The notes beneath the pieces were generated by a model that had not been told where the DNA came from, did no database searches, and saw nothing but the letters and a program-made list of their open reading frames with translations. Position numbers and translations under genes: made by a program. From Dermanyssus gallinae (lineage: Eukaryota > Arthropoda > Arachnida > Mesostigmata > Dermanyssidae): DNA of 64,000 bases. The stretch lies in contig QVRM01000301.1 of the NCBI GenBank assembly GCA_003439945.1, positions 111,001 through 175,000 on the forward strand. Reading direction: 5' to 3'. This document shows, in pieces, positions 1 through 11,666 of this stretch (positions within the stretch are counted from its first letter, which is position 1; each line of letters begins with the position of its first letter).

Positions 1-920
1 GTCTCAACCTTCTGACAACGCTTCGCCTTACATCACACACACAGAGACACCACTTTACCGTACACACATTCCAGCGAGGCTCTATGCATGCATGTACGTT
101 CAGTGTCGTTAGCGCTGCTTCGCTGCCAACAAGGCAGAGTGAAGTGTCATACGCGCAGAAGTGTGATGTGAGCCTCTAAAAGATGCAGAGCACCCATCCG
201 TCCGACAAATGTTTGAAATCCGTCCCTCACCTGGCTGACACATCTTCGGACAATTCGAATCCACGCCGCTCGACAGAAACGAGGGGAATTTTCCACAGTT
301 CGACCGGTATGCCATCCATTGTCGACCTGGCGGGCATACAAGTCCAACTCCGCAAATGTGAAGTTTCGGCTGAGTGCATCACCCCCAAAAGCTCGGAAAC
401 AACAGAGGATATCTGCCCCCCCCCCCCCACTCTCCTCATTGGGGTCGTCTGCATTTTGTTGTTGTTGTTGTTGTCGTTGTCGCCGTATTCTCCGTCCGCC
501 GTCTGTTGCCGACAACGACAAACTTGTCAACCGCGCGGTCGAGCTCATCACGGCTGAATTAGTTCGAATCTAGCAATAGCCGTAGTCTCTGCGCTATGCG
601 TAGCTGTTTTCTCGTTACTTGTTCTGTTACAGCATACGGAACGAGTCGGTGTACATAATCTGTGTGCCAACGCTTGCCTATCTTGCCCATCCAGCCCTTC
701 CACTCTATACGCTGCAACCCTTTCATTCTGCGTACGTTCGTCTGGATAGGAGATGCTTTTTTTAAAAAGGTTTTTTAGAAACGTTTGACTGTACTGTATG
801 AAGAAGATGTTCATATCTTAGAGGGGGGGGGAGAGTTTAATAACACAAGAATTACAACTTCGATGGGGTTTACCTAGAACGAGAGCATTTGTGGCTTATA
901 CTTTGAACTAGACGGAAAAA
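1..920. other. No recognisable gene; low-complexity DNA
   Basis: I see no gene here. Visible are an uninterrupted C run near 416-427, a short TTG run at about 457-475 and a G run near 823-830. The open frames overlap on both strands and show no recognisable domain. Confidence 0.5.
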
Positions 921-1157
921 TTGAAGGGAATCGATTTAGGAATATATAATACGGTAGCGATGACAAGCACGGCCTGCCGAGCAGCGGGATATAAGGGTAG
1001 ACATTTAACTACAGCGTTGGCAGCTCACGAATTTCATCATGTGTTATGCAGCACGGAAGAATTCCACGATCCTCAGGAGTGTTGTGCAGGTGTACGAGGT
1101 GCTCTGGCCAGTGCGATAGATACCACGCCGCAGCATGTCCTGCAGTTAAGTCAATAG
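921..1157 (+). CDS. Unrecognised small ORF (78 codons)
   Basis: An open frame of 78 residues, mixed in composition (several His and Cys, for example HEFHHVLCS), with no domain I recognise. It is followed about 105 bp downstream by AATAAA at 1262-1267, which could be a polyadenylation signal. It could be a terminal exon, a degraded mobile-element fragment or chance. I do not assign a function. The chance explanation is strong because open frames of this size are common in the window. Confidence 0.12.
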   Translation: MKGIDLGIYNTVAMTSTACRAAGYKGRHLTTALAAHEFHHVLCSTEEFHDPQECCAGVRGALASAIDTTPQHVLQLSQ

Positions 1158-1159
1158 CT

Positions 1160-2065
1160 GAGCCAGCAAGATGAGAGAAGACCCAATGACGTGAAGGAAG
1201 CACTAGTTATGTCTGATGTATATGTTTATAATTTTACCCAACCTAAGTGTTCATAAACCATAATAAAAAATGTGAAGAAGATGTGTCTGACGGTCAATGC
1301 ATGTGCGATGTTTTCCTACACTCAGAGAGTGCATATGAGCAGGCGGAATACCTGGAAACTTTCTCTACGTACGTACGAACGATGATTGGCTCTCGCTAAC
1401 TACTAGTTAGCTTGAGTTTGATCAGACAGGCACATTTAAATAAAGCGTTACTAGTAACACTACTTTAGGCTTTCTTTACGATGACCTGTGTAAACTATAT
1501 TGAACATATAAGTAGTGCTTAATTTTAAGATTAATAGAGACGCAGTGATTGGATAACGATGCGGTAGAGGCTGTAAGCAGATAATCAATCTTATCGTCAG
1601 CGCTTTCCTCTGCTACGGTAAAAGGCCAAGAGTGGTTTGTCGATGCGCGTGTACACAAACATGTAAGGACTAGTGTGACAACAAAGCATCCGTCGAATAG
1701 CACTACTGCTCAATCATGAAATTTGATTTTGTTTGATGGAATAGTTCATTTATGGCGAATCTGAGCAAAGTGTTCGCCGCCGTGGGGCCGTGCTGATCGC
1801 CGACACCAAAATTGAGAGCTTCACTGTAAATCAAAGCTATTAGACCAATTGCTTGTTGCTGGCGAGTTGTTTACTACTTTGCTAGAAAACGTTGGATGCC
1901 GGGTACAGGGCACGTAGAACACTATCTGTCAGAACGTTATCTTATGTTTTACTTGAATGCTAGTTTCGTTCGACGTAATGTTCTTCTTAGTAACTCAACC
2001 TATGACTGAGATGATTATACGGCACTTAGCCCACAGATTGCATAGGTTGTTAATCTGATTACACG

Positions 2066-2068
<3 letters not shown>
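1160..2068. other. Gene-free stretch
   Basis: Nothing is recognised apart from the AATAAA at 1262. No domain-bearing frame or repeat structure was seen. Confidence 0.5.

Positions 2069-2126
<58 letters not shown>
2069..2126. repeat. (TA)n microsatellite
   Basis: About 29 uninterrupted TA dinucleotides. It lies on one side of a tRNA-like element, with a second TA tract on the other side. Confidence 0.95.
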
Positions 2127-2129
<3 letters not shown>

Positions 2130-2149
2130 GTATATTTGTTATTATTTGG

Positions 2150-2282
2150 ATTTACTCGAGTACACAATGACAAAGTCCTTGGCATCTATCCATTATGCGT
2201 CGTGTCAGAATTGAACCTAGACTCACGATATCAGATTGCAGTCGCTAAACATCTCCACTACATCGTCGCACCGACCTCCTTG

Positions 2283-2284
<2 letters not shown>
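2150..2284 (-). repeat. tRNA-like / SINE candidate between two TA tracts
   Basis: On the minus strand there is an A-box-like TGTAGTGGAG (2252-2261), then a B-box-like AGGTTCAATTC (2208-2218). That is the order of a tRNA-derived pol III promoter. It does not fold into a clean tRNA by eye, so a SINE head or tRNA pseudogene is more likely than a functional tRNA. Both flanks are (TA)n. Confidence 0.4.

Positions 2285-2325
<41 letters not shown>
2284..2325. repeat. (TA)n microsatellite
   Basis: About 20 TA repeats immediately beside the tRNA-like element at 2150-2284. Confidence 0.95.
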
Positions 2326-2327
<2 letters not shown>

Positions 2328-2396
2328 GAAAAAATTAAAAATTAAATGCTAGTATAATTTAAGAAAAAGCGACAAAGAAGCACGCTAATGGTCTCG

Positions 2397-2480
2397 CTCA
2401 CACGTGCTAGAAGTTATACGTGTCGGATGACTTCATGCCGTAGCTGGTAAAGTAAGGTACCATGCGTTCGATTTCGACAT
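2397..2480 (+). repeat. tRNA-like fragment (B box)
   Basis: GTAGCTGGTAAAG (2442 onward) followed by GCGTTCGATTTC (2464-2475) resembles a D arm and T arm in the plus orientation. Another (TA)n tract follows at 2508-2542. It is probably a decayed tRNA-derived SINE. Evidence is limited to these two short motifs. Confidence 0.3.
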
Positions 2481-2549
2481 GATACGTACGTTCTTACAAT
2501 TGGCTCAGTTATATATATATATATTTATATATATATATATAAAGCGTAG

Positions 2550-4388
2550 ATCATATTATGCGAAGCAGATGACATTAGCACTTGGATGAGCAAATCAGGA
2601 CCAACGAAAGGCTCACCTTATGATTGGCCATTTCGGCATTGTTTATAGCCTTGAGCTTATCCGTCGGCGTTGGCGCAAAACACTGCGAGATCACTTTGTA
2701 GCGTCTGTTCATGTTCGAACCTTTGCACTGATATCTTGACCAACACTTGCTTATGACATACTTCGGCGTGGGAGGTGTTCGAGCTAATATTAGCTGTTGA
2801 CGGTAAGAGGGTGAATTGTTAACAAGACAAGTAAAAACTCAATCCTTCGACAAGACATGCGTGTCGTTGTCGAATCTAGTCTGGTTGGTCGTCTGTGGCC
2901 CCAATGTCGAGCGGCTAATTTTTGTTCAACGAACCGGCTTGATCATCAGCGACACATCGAGCGATAAACGTTGCTACGGGTGGAGCGACACCCACCGGGA
3001 AGACAACCTCTACCTCAACTAAACCGGACAGCTCTGACGAACGGCCGAAATCAAACATACCGTTTGCGCCACTGCCGCCCACAACGTTAGAAACACGTGC
3101 AACGCAAGATCGTGCACCCCCGCCGCCGCTGCTGCTGCTTCCGCTGTGGAGAGACTCGCGCCAATCGGGGTGGAAAGGGTAGGTGGAAAAGTAGGCGGAG
3201 CTTCGCTTTCCTCGGCCGCTGGGCCGGTCGACGATGACGACGAGTGATCAGGAAACACACTCTGTCCTATGTCGATGCCCATAAGAAACATTGCGCGCTC
3301 TGACGAAGGCGACCGCATACGGCCTCGGGCTGGTGGAAACTACCCTTTCTTAGACTTGCCTAAATATTATAAATATATATATATATGTGATTCAACGCAA
3401 TTTTTTCCTCAAGGTACATCATTTGCACGACTTGGAACACTAGGCCTATAATGTGGCTTATTACAAATGATAAAATCGGTGAAGATCATGACTGAGGTAC
3501 GCCTGGGAATGCTGTCTTCTACAAGTAGCCTTACAGCATCCTTATAAAAGCTTGGTTCTATTGAATACAATGCCTATGATTTATCTTCTACAATGAGCGA
3601 AGAAAGGTGGGACACGTACCCCACAGAAAGCTACAAAAATTCGTGAATCGACTCTGCGCTTTTAAAAGCTGTCTGATGAAGTTGAGATTCCGTAACAATT
3701 GACAGATTCTCCTAATTTGATCAAGTTGACTGTAAACACTGGCGGACTCTGAAAAAATACTGACTGTGAACGACCAAACTATCGTAGCTGTCACAGACTT
3801 AACTTGGTGAAAGTCTGGCTCATTTTAAGTGTAAAGTGAATTTTGTAATTACGCTTTACTTTATCGACGATGGTTAAAATGTATGCTGCATATGCGTCTT
3901 TATAATAATTATACTCTAAGACGAAGTACAAAATTACACGGACTGTCTAAATTAAGTTCAATCTAGGTAACGTTACAATTTGAAATTGGAGTAAATTCGA
4001 CAATATTGGGATTCTGGGATTTATTTGTGAGCACCAAGCTGTCATTAATGTCACTTTAAAATCTACGGAAGAATCACCGCGAAGCCTTGTACAAACCCCA
4101 TATGTGTGAAAACGTAAGAAAGAAAGTTGTAAGTTCCGATCCATTAGCAACACGTTAAGTTGCACTAAGCAGGACCCTTATCTAAAAAAAGGTACTATGT
4201 AGAGTTGTGGACTGCAGCCGTCTGCTTCGAACGAGAACACTTTTGCCAGGGTGAGTGTCGTCGACTAACTAATATTTACAAAATGCCATCGAAAATGGAA
4301 ATTGCAACAAATGCTTCATTATTATACACTCTCAAATTGTTGTGAATTTGTTATTGCTTTATTTTTGATTGAACTTATTGTCTCGGTA
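2550..4388. other. No recognisable gene; GC-richer patch at 2990-3330
   Basis: The part at 2990-3330 is richer in GC and has an open minus-strand frame (3019-3318, 99 codons) of low complexity, with Ser and Ala runs. No domain is seen, so I do not call a gene. The rest of the stretch shows nothing recognisable. Confidence 0.4.
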
Positions 4389-5144
4389 ATGAAATTCAGG
4401 CGTGGAGGTCGATTGGCTGCCAGAGACGTTATACGTTGCTGCGGCCAACCATTGGAGTTTGTTAACTCTTTACAGTATCTTGGCCTTCGGGTTCATTATA
4501 CGGGAACCACGTTCACGGCGCATATAAACGAAACAGTACGGAAGGCACTTGTCTCTCTCTACGGGCAATTAGGCAATGTCCGCAGACGGTCCGTTTTCTC
4601 AGCAGTGAGGCTCTTCATGCTTAAAATTGTTCCGGGGCTGATGTATGGCCTTGACAGGGTGTGGAATCACCTCACACTAGCGAATTTTAGCCAGCTTGAG
4701 AGATGTTTCTCATTATGTATGAAGCGAGTGCTTCGCTTGTTTATTCGAGCAAGAAGTCGCTTTGTATATCTCATGTCAGGCTGTCCACCGGCTACTGAAA
4801 CAATCCGACTAAGGCTGAAGATGCCGCGTACAGTACCATACGAATGGTTTATTTCTGAATGGGAAGCTAAAGTCGAAAAAGCCAGACGGGAAGTCGGTGG
4901 TCTGGACGTTTTCAATGCCGTGCACCTTTGGTCTGATCCTGCATGTGACAGTCGCCACGTATACACCAGGTACATAGTGCATGGTTATCACTGCCTGGTA
5001 TGTTCAAACGCAACGCTTCACGAGGAGTACGAGTTGTGCACCTGCCGGTTCTGCCTACAGAGGTGTGCCAGGTACCATGCAGTGGAATGCACCGCGCTGG
5101 ACAACAAATCGTTGCACTATGTACTTCTCTCGCCGAAAGCGTGA
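4389..5144 (+). pseudogene. Non-LTR retrotransposon (family 2), C-terminal part of RT ORF
   Basis: The open frame begins upstream at 4302, but retrotransposon similarity starts at the MKFRRGG motif (4389), which in LINE reverse transcriptases lies just after the palm. It continues through the thumb-type segment LEFVNSLQYLGL and the linker RSRFVYLMSG, and ends in a Cys/His knuckle, CTCRFCLQRCARYHAVEC (C-x-C-x2-C, then H-x4-C). That knuckle closes many LINE ORF2 proteins. The RT catalytic motifs are absent, so this copy is 5'-truncated and cannot move by itself. A polyadenylation signal AATAAA sits at 5204-5209. Two related fragments occur on the minus strand at 36195-36960 and 40680-40800. The clade is not resolved. 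The LINE call is firm; the 29 residues before MKFRRGG look unrelated. Confidence 0.8.
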
Positions 5145-5313
5145 AGAAGATAGAGTATTATAAAGAAACATTTCGAACTGTGTAATATACTCAATCTGGG
5201 TGAAATAAATATACTTGAATATTGTCTCGGTAACACAGCTGTGCTACACAAAAGTGACAAATTACAACAACAAACAAAATTATATTTATATTTGTATCTA
5301 TATTGTTGTATGC

Positions 5314-5348
<35 letters not shown>

Positions 5349-6900
5349 CAATACAGGATTATATGTATGAAGTTATGACATCAACACACAGCCTGGTCGA
5401 TACATGATTCGCCTATTTATAAACGTCTCTCCTAAACGGCCGCCCGCGCAAGCTTAACCTGCCTGTTAGTACGACACATGTCTTCGGCACGATCGGTTCG
5501 ACCGTTTGCAAGGCGAGTTATTGCAATTTTCCTTCCATCATTTCCACTTCGTCTACGTGGCGCAGCCATCAGCTGCTGCTGCCGCTTATCGGGGACGCGA
5601 CGCGTCTCGACAGGCCGAACGCACCTATTAGGGTGCATGAACGAGAAAACAGCTGTGGGCGTCCCGCGGTCATTCGCTGAAGCTCGTCAGCTGTCATCGG
5701 GCCTCACCCTAATCGCCATAACCGCATACCGACGAACCAATACGAGGACCTGTTCTGCCTTAGATGCTGGTAGCCCGAAAGGCGTCTGCTGTGCAGCAGC
5801 AGCAGCTCGACTTCATCAAAGTGTTGACAGGGGTGGACATCGGGAAAACAGAACTTTTCGTAAGCTTTGCAAATTAGTGTTGGTCAAATGGGTTTTGGGG
5901 GGCATTGTACTGCCCAGAAGGTCTAGACTAAAAAACGAAGGTTATTCCCTAAAAACAGAAGAAGGAATACCAGGGTTTAAATATAGTATAATAATTGCGC
6001 GGTATTAAAAGTATTCAACGATAAAAGTTGTTATTCAAGGATAGCTGGGACGTCCCCGGAGCGTGCCCCGTTCGCAACGTAGCTGGTGCCGGCCACCGAT
6101 GAACAGGGGCATCAAGAAGGTCAGTGGAGGTAACGGCGGGTCATATTGTCCTCTATGCGCACTTGCACAACCAACCAATCGATCTGTTTATTTGCAGACC
6201 CGGCGTCGATTTGTTGATTATTTGGAGAGCGGCCCAACGACAACCGCGTCACGTGTTTCCGCTAATGATTCGATAATACGTCCTTTTGCTTTATTTTTGC
6301 CTTCATGTTCGTACGTGCTCTCACTGTCTTGATCTGTCGAGGACCCAAAGCTTTACTTTTTCCTAGCGATCGTTCGCCGCAACGGAGTTCGATACCGTCA
6401 AGCATCCACATAGAGAACGTGTCCTATACTCGTTTCGTGTCTCTCTGTGTTCTACGTGTCTAGACCATTTTAGTGCGGGCTATTTTGTAGCAAATCTGTA
6501 GTAGTTTTGGCGGCACGTCGCCTAACGATCTCCGCTCCCGCGCTTCTCACGATAACCGGGTACCCCTCACTAAGTGCCCACTGGACCTGGCGGGTTACTA
6601 CTTCGGTACGCCGAACGCACCACCAGCAGAACTGCCAACCAAGTAACTACGTATGCTATCGAGAAATCGTTCTTGTCTTTAGTGCTATTTAACACATCTC
6701 AAAAAGGGCAAGTGTATTCAAGGCGTTAGACACGGTCTTCTAAACATTGACGGCACCTCTCCTACTCTCTCTCGTGCCGTCTTACCGAGAAAAACGGATG
6801 GAAATTGATATGCTAAAGCCATTCAGGCAACCCTTCTTGGGGGTTAATAGAGTTTAACATGTATATTTTTTAAGTAAAACAAAGATGTTTCTATCACCCG
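5145..6900. other. No recognisable gene; ORF 5478-6008 unassigned
   Basis: A (TA)n tract lies near 5318-5343. A 176-codon plus-strand frame at 5478-6008 has an Arg/Ala/Cys-rich composition and no recognised domain. It is probably spurious, since the region is locally GC-rich and stop-poor. No splice or promoter pattern stands out. Confidence 0.35.
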
Positions 6901-6901
6901 A

Positions 6902-6945
6902 TCCTTGTGGGCTTGGAATCGCCGTGAGTCATATTTTCAATGTCA
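6902..6945 (-). repeat. Copy of a SINE-like tail shared with 49527-49562
   Basis: The plus-strand text GGGCTTGGAATCGCCGTGAG (from 6909) followed by a CATATTTTCAATG-like block recurs at 49527-49562 with only a few substitutions. At 49.5 kb the same block is followed, on the minus strand, by a tRNA-like head, so this is probably the 3' part of a dispersed SINE. Confidence 0.5.
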
Positions 6946-6949
6946 ACGT

Positions 6950-8340
6950 GAGATGACAACCATGGCTTGTAAACTAGACTCTCTTCAGACCTTGGCGGTA
7001 ATGGTAAAACTAGTAGTACGCCGGAACGCTCTCTATCCAATATATCACCGGAAAAAACATCGAATTGTTGTACAAATAAAGTGTGTTTGTGTTTTTATGG
7101 CTGTCGGTATTGTCGTGCTTATTGTGTTGTTCTTCTTTGTGTTGCAATTGCTGATTTTTGGTTTACTGTTGGTGTCGCTTTAATTACTGTGACCATGCTC
7201 GTTATCGTCTACCTTTCTGTGTATTGTTGTTATTGTTGTCGTCGTCGTCGCTGTTGCGGTTGCCGCTAATACTGTGTTTTCAATCAAATTCAGCGTAGCT
7301 TTCTGACACTTTTTTTAGAGATAGGGACTTGTAGTTTCCACTACAAGTGTCTAACCTAACGCACCTCGGACAGCTTACGGAGATACGTGCAGGATGTATG
7401 CATCTAGCAGAACATTTTACTGCATTTCGATTATGGTACTACGCTAAACATATCGCACACTTCGAAGCCCTTTGCAATACACGGGTTTTCTTAAATTATT
7501 TTTTGTGTTAACTGTAAGTGTGAGTACAATTAGTCTGCCCAAAGGAAGACTTTGCATCACCTTACACGCTTCTTTCGGCAATTTCATGCCTTATTCGCTA
7601 GTTAAAACGTTTCTGGGGCAATGTTTGTTATGGATATTTAGGGGCCGTGTCCTTTCCACGGCATAAGCTTAAACGTAACGATGTCTCTTGATTTCACTAT
7701 CAATTTAGCAAAACGTTTTTGAAGTACATGTCTAATTTGGGCTGGCTGTGAGGACTAATTATGAGCAAAGATCAGAACTGTTTTTTTTATAAATGTCCGT
7801 GAAAAATGCATCTTTCTCCGCTGATACCAGAAGGGACTGTGGCGATCAATAGATCCTGTATCAATTGTTATCCAACGTGGAAATAAACCAGCTACGGAGC
7901 TTAGCAGTTCTGTAACGCCAGGCTTGTTAAACAGTATGGCCAGTATTGAAAAGCCAGGTTCATGTGCTTCCAAGAATTCTAGAGTGACAGGTAATGTATG
8001 TTGTTTTATCTTAAAATGTAAAATGTTCTATTCTAACACCAAAACTCTTAAAGACTTTGATAATTTCTCCAAGTTAAGGTTTGTTTCACAAATCAATTTC
8101 GGGAAATTCTTTTGACTCTCCAAGGATAACGATTGCACGTCGGTGACTTTGGGTAGCCTAGATACCCGTTCGCAACGTATGTGGCAAAACACCCTAAACT
8201 TAGCTTTTTTGTTATTTGCTTTATTTGGCTTCGTTTGTAACGGCATGGAATTGTTTTCCATTGTCAGGAACTCAGTAGCCAAAAAAGGCACGCTAGAATT
8301 TTTAAAAATTTTAAGAAGGTTTTTTAATTTCAAACTATCA
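6950..8340. other. No recognisable gene
   Basis: The open frames at 6905-7269 are hydrophobic or Cys-rich because of TGT/GTC-rich sequence, and no domain is seen. A short GTC/GTT triplet run lies near 7228-7250. Confidence 0.4.
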
Positions 8341-8360
8341 TACGTTCTATACGTTCTATA

Positions 8361-8431
8361 CCTGCTTGGACGTACCGTAAGGCTTATCTTTAATGCATTG
8401 AGGGCCAGCCGTGTTGAGATACTTAGGGTCC
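8361..8431 (-). repeat. Dispersed repeat copy, related to 22640-22720
   Basis: Read on the minus strand, this stretch has ACCCTAAGTATCTCAACACG, then GCATTAAAGATAAGCC and a decayed B-box position. It lines up block by block with the plus strand at 22640-22720, which has ACCCTAGATATCTCAACATG, GCATTGAAAATATGC and an intact B box. The two are diverged copies of one short repeat, probably tRNA-derived. Confidence 0.5.
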
Positions 8432-8439
8432 CCATATCA

Positions 8440-9790
8440 TGACAGACCCGGGTCCTTCCTTTCCATAGCCAGTGTGCATTTACCGGAACTGAAAAACTTG
8501 ACAAGATCTAACAAATTGTATCCTTAGGTTACGGGCGACCCTGAGAGTTAGCCCTGATTGAGTAAACCCGATTTTTGATTCATCAAATCATTTTACCACT
8601 TAGTGTAAGTGAACGTGACCCCAGTTGTGAACCTGGTGAGTCGTCAGTCGTCAGACAATAGCGACAACATCAATAAAATCAACTGGGGTCAATAAAGCAG
8701 TCGGTACAAATACCGCGCCGCTCGTGGTGCAGCAGCAACAAACCGAACATACAACACGGCTTCCTTAAGTCGCGCACGTAACCAAGGTGAGAACGCTTGA
8801 CAAATTGTAGTGAAAACGAAGACGCATAAAGCGTGCCACAGAGGAAAAGGTGTTGCAACTCAAAATATGCAATGTGCCCGAACGGAAGAACATAACAGCG
8901 CTCGTGACGGGTTTCGGTTCAACGCATTTAGCTCATGCGTTTGAGGTAATAGATCTATCACTACAGAATGGTCCGAAGTAAAGGTAACAAAACTTACCGG
9001 TACAAAGCATAATTAAAATTGTTCGTAAGAAGGTTGTTTTTAGATCTAGACCGCCCTAAGTTCCCTATCGCCGTATGCCGCATGCCAGAATATTTATGAT
9101 GCCCAAGTGGATGCCCGGAACTCTTATAAATTGCTTGAACCCTCTGTATGGTCAGAAGAGACGCACTTTTGATCCATAATAAACATACTGAATATTATTT
9201 TTAAAGTTTCTGAGGCAGAAACGATAAGGTCATGTCCATTTGGTTCGCTAGCAGGAATTTCTAACAGCATGATATAAATAAAATGACTTAATGCTTACAG
9301 AGACGTTCACAAAAAGTCACATGTTGCAAGTACCAACCATAACTTCTATAAATGCCTACTTTGAAGTGTCAAATCACTGGACGCGCTTTGTACAACAGCA
9401 CGAAAAACTTAATTTAAAAACTAGTATATGCTTGTACTGGCTAAAACGATAATCACGGATCCCAGTACCGCAACAAAGTTTGTATAATTATACATCAATA
9501 AAAGCCAATGAAAAACGTTGGCCAAAATGAAAAGTATACATAGGAAAGTATGGAAAGTATATATAGGAATTCAAACATCATAATGCGCACAGCCGACGCT
9601 TTTCATTCAGCCTTGCACTTAATTGTAGTATTGTTTTGACGTTATACGGCGTGCATTTACAGCCGATACACCTAAGTAAGAAACAGGTCAAATGCTTTAA
9701 ATTACGCAGAAATAAAACCAAAGTACTATCATATCTTAGTTATGACTACGACTAGAATAATAACAAGACATGAAAGACAGACAGCCTAAA
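8440..9790. other. No recognisable gene
   Basis: AT-moderate sequence without a coding pattern or repeat structure that I can name. Confidence 0.5.
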
Positions 9791-9794
9791 CGCC

Positions 9795-10330
9795 GTGTCC
9801 GCCACGGATTCAGGCACTAGGCTACACGTGCGTTCCGGTGCCTCTATAAGTACCCTTCTTGCTGACCTACGACAAAAGGCAGATCTATTTAGCCCTCATC
9901 GATGTCCATGTGGTCACCCCGTCGACAAACTGGGACATCACGGCCTATCCTGTATCATCAGCGCAGGACGACGCCCTAGACATGCCGTTATTAATGAGAT
10001 CTTCAGGAGAGAGAAAGGCCTTCGGTCATGCAGTCGTCCGTGCAACGTTGAGACGGAATGACACTTACAGCTTTCGGGCGAGGCAAATGCTGGTTTGTAA
10101 CGCAATCGTTACCGTCTCCCTAGCCCCTTCTATAATCGGTGACAGCGCATTCAAAGCTGGTTATGCAACCCTGTTTGCTGAGACTAGCAGGCGGGTATCC
10201 CCACAAATTCTGCCCTCTCGCGTTTACAGCCTTGGGTGCTCCTGGCGTTCTGTCCAGGCAGTTCATCTGCAAAATCGGCACTTTGTTAAACCTGTCATCC
10301 GGTGATAGCTGGTCGTTTTTAAATGACGTC
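9795..10330 (+). pseudogene. RLE-type LINE fragment (a), C-terminal
   Basis: The first frame (9795-10061) carries a CCHC knuckle, CPCGHPVDKLGHHGLSC, followed by SAGRRPRH. This pairing marks the end of non-LTR retrotransposons with a restriction-like endonuclease. The second frame (from about 10045) continues with TVSLAPSIIGDSAFKAGYAT and PLAFTALGAPG, matching the segment after the endonuclease in the better copy at 20.25-22.31 kb. The family's endonuclease aspartate is lost here: CNAIVTV stands where the better copy has VYDVTV. At least one frameshift joins the frames, and everything N-terminal to the knuckle is missing. It is a dead 5'-truncated copy. Confidence 0.75.
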
Positions 10331-10334
10331 TAGA

Positions 10335-11660
10335 TATGGACGTGAAAAAGCGGCCTCCATACACACTTTTGATGTAGTCTCGGCCTGGCCCATCGAAACG
10401 GACACGCAATAGTCACAATACACTAGGCACATTAGCTTAGCGAGTCGTTCGCCATATGTGTGATAACATATACATAAGTATTATACAGATTTTAAATGTT
10501 TAATTTTTCTAGGGTTTACAGAAGACAAGGTCACGTAGTCAGTTTAATCTGCAGTAAAGATAATGGAAAATGTGCTAAATCAAATCATAAGACGAGTTAA
10601 CGCGCATCTTAAAGAAAATAAAGCTAAAATCCAACATTGTAGACAATGGCTGAGCTATGGTCGAAAAGTCCCTGGACGATGCTGGGTCGGTGAGTCGAAT
10701 TGACGGCGTGGCCCTGCGAAGCGGAAGATACTCTTGGCGAGAGCTTCTTGGCTGGGTAGACGACGATGACGAACATGATGAAGAAGAATCCCAAAACAAA
10801 ACGCGTGGGCTAATGTCAAGGCGTGCTGCGGTGCTGGCGTTCTGTATATACATACAGCTTAGTAAACAGGCCGATCAACTTTCATTAACTTAGCGACTTC
10901 CACCGCCCGCGCATCTCCAGCGTGCTAGATTTGCAGGTGATAGGTCTGCAGGCGTCTACTGAAGCTAACAAAAACTAAACGGTGACACTGACTCTGTCGG
11001 CAGGATGCGTCCTGGAGGCATCGAAGCAATTCAAGGAAGCAATTGCACTGGAGCCAGATAACACAGTGGCAGTTCGTAATGTGACAACGATAATGACGAT
11101 CAGATAACACTGATCTTAATAAAGTTGTTGATTCAGTCTCTTAATAAGAAATTCTCCGAAGAATGGAAAAAATATACTTGTACCTGTTTCTAAGCAAAAG
11201 GCAAAACCGCCAAGCCCGCGTTTTTGCCGTAAGCTTGTCGAACGTTATGTTAGCGATCACCAGACAAACAGATTCATAACATGTGTCGCATTTACGAACT
11301 TTCAATTAATTTTGCCTGCATAGCACCAAACTGCCCCTGGAAGTATTAACAGCATGATCTGAAATTAAGGGGAAGTATCATACATGACATCCTAAGCTAG
11401 AAGCGTATCATGATAAACATTTGATATTACTACGTCTTAAAAATTGTCAAGTAGGATACATGAGTGTTCAATGAGATTCAGCCAGTCCACTTCACTTTGT
11501 CCTATACATAACAGGCTTCGCTAAAATTATCCGGAGGGTAAAAGTCTTACATGCCGTTTACGCGGACAACTTATTATTGTAATCTTAGGGTTTGTATTGA
11601 TCTAGTTATATAACTTTTTTATGTTAGCACTTTGGAGTGAACAGTTGTCTCCGCGTGAAC
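10335..11660. other. No recognisable gene
   Basis: An acidic plus-strand frame at 10657-10893 (VDDDDEHDEEESQ) was noted but has no recognised domain. The rest shows nothing specific. Confidence 0.4.
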
Positions 11661-11666
11661 GTGTAG

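Noticed and set aside
5478..6008. 176-codon plus-strand ORF as a gene
   Set aside because: No domain, Arg/Ala/Cys-biased in a stop-poor GC-rich patch, no splice or poly(A) support. Left as unassigned.
8028..8504. 158-codon minus-strand ORF
   Set aside because: It overlaps the dispersed repeat at 8361-8431, has no domain, and its composition is not gene-like.
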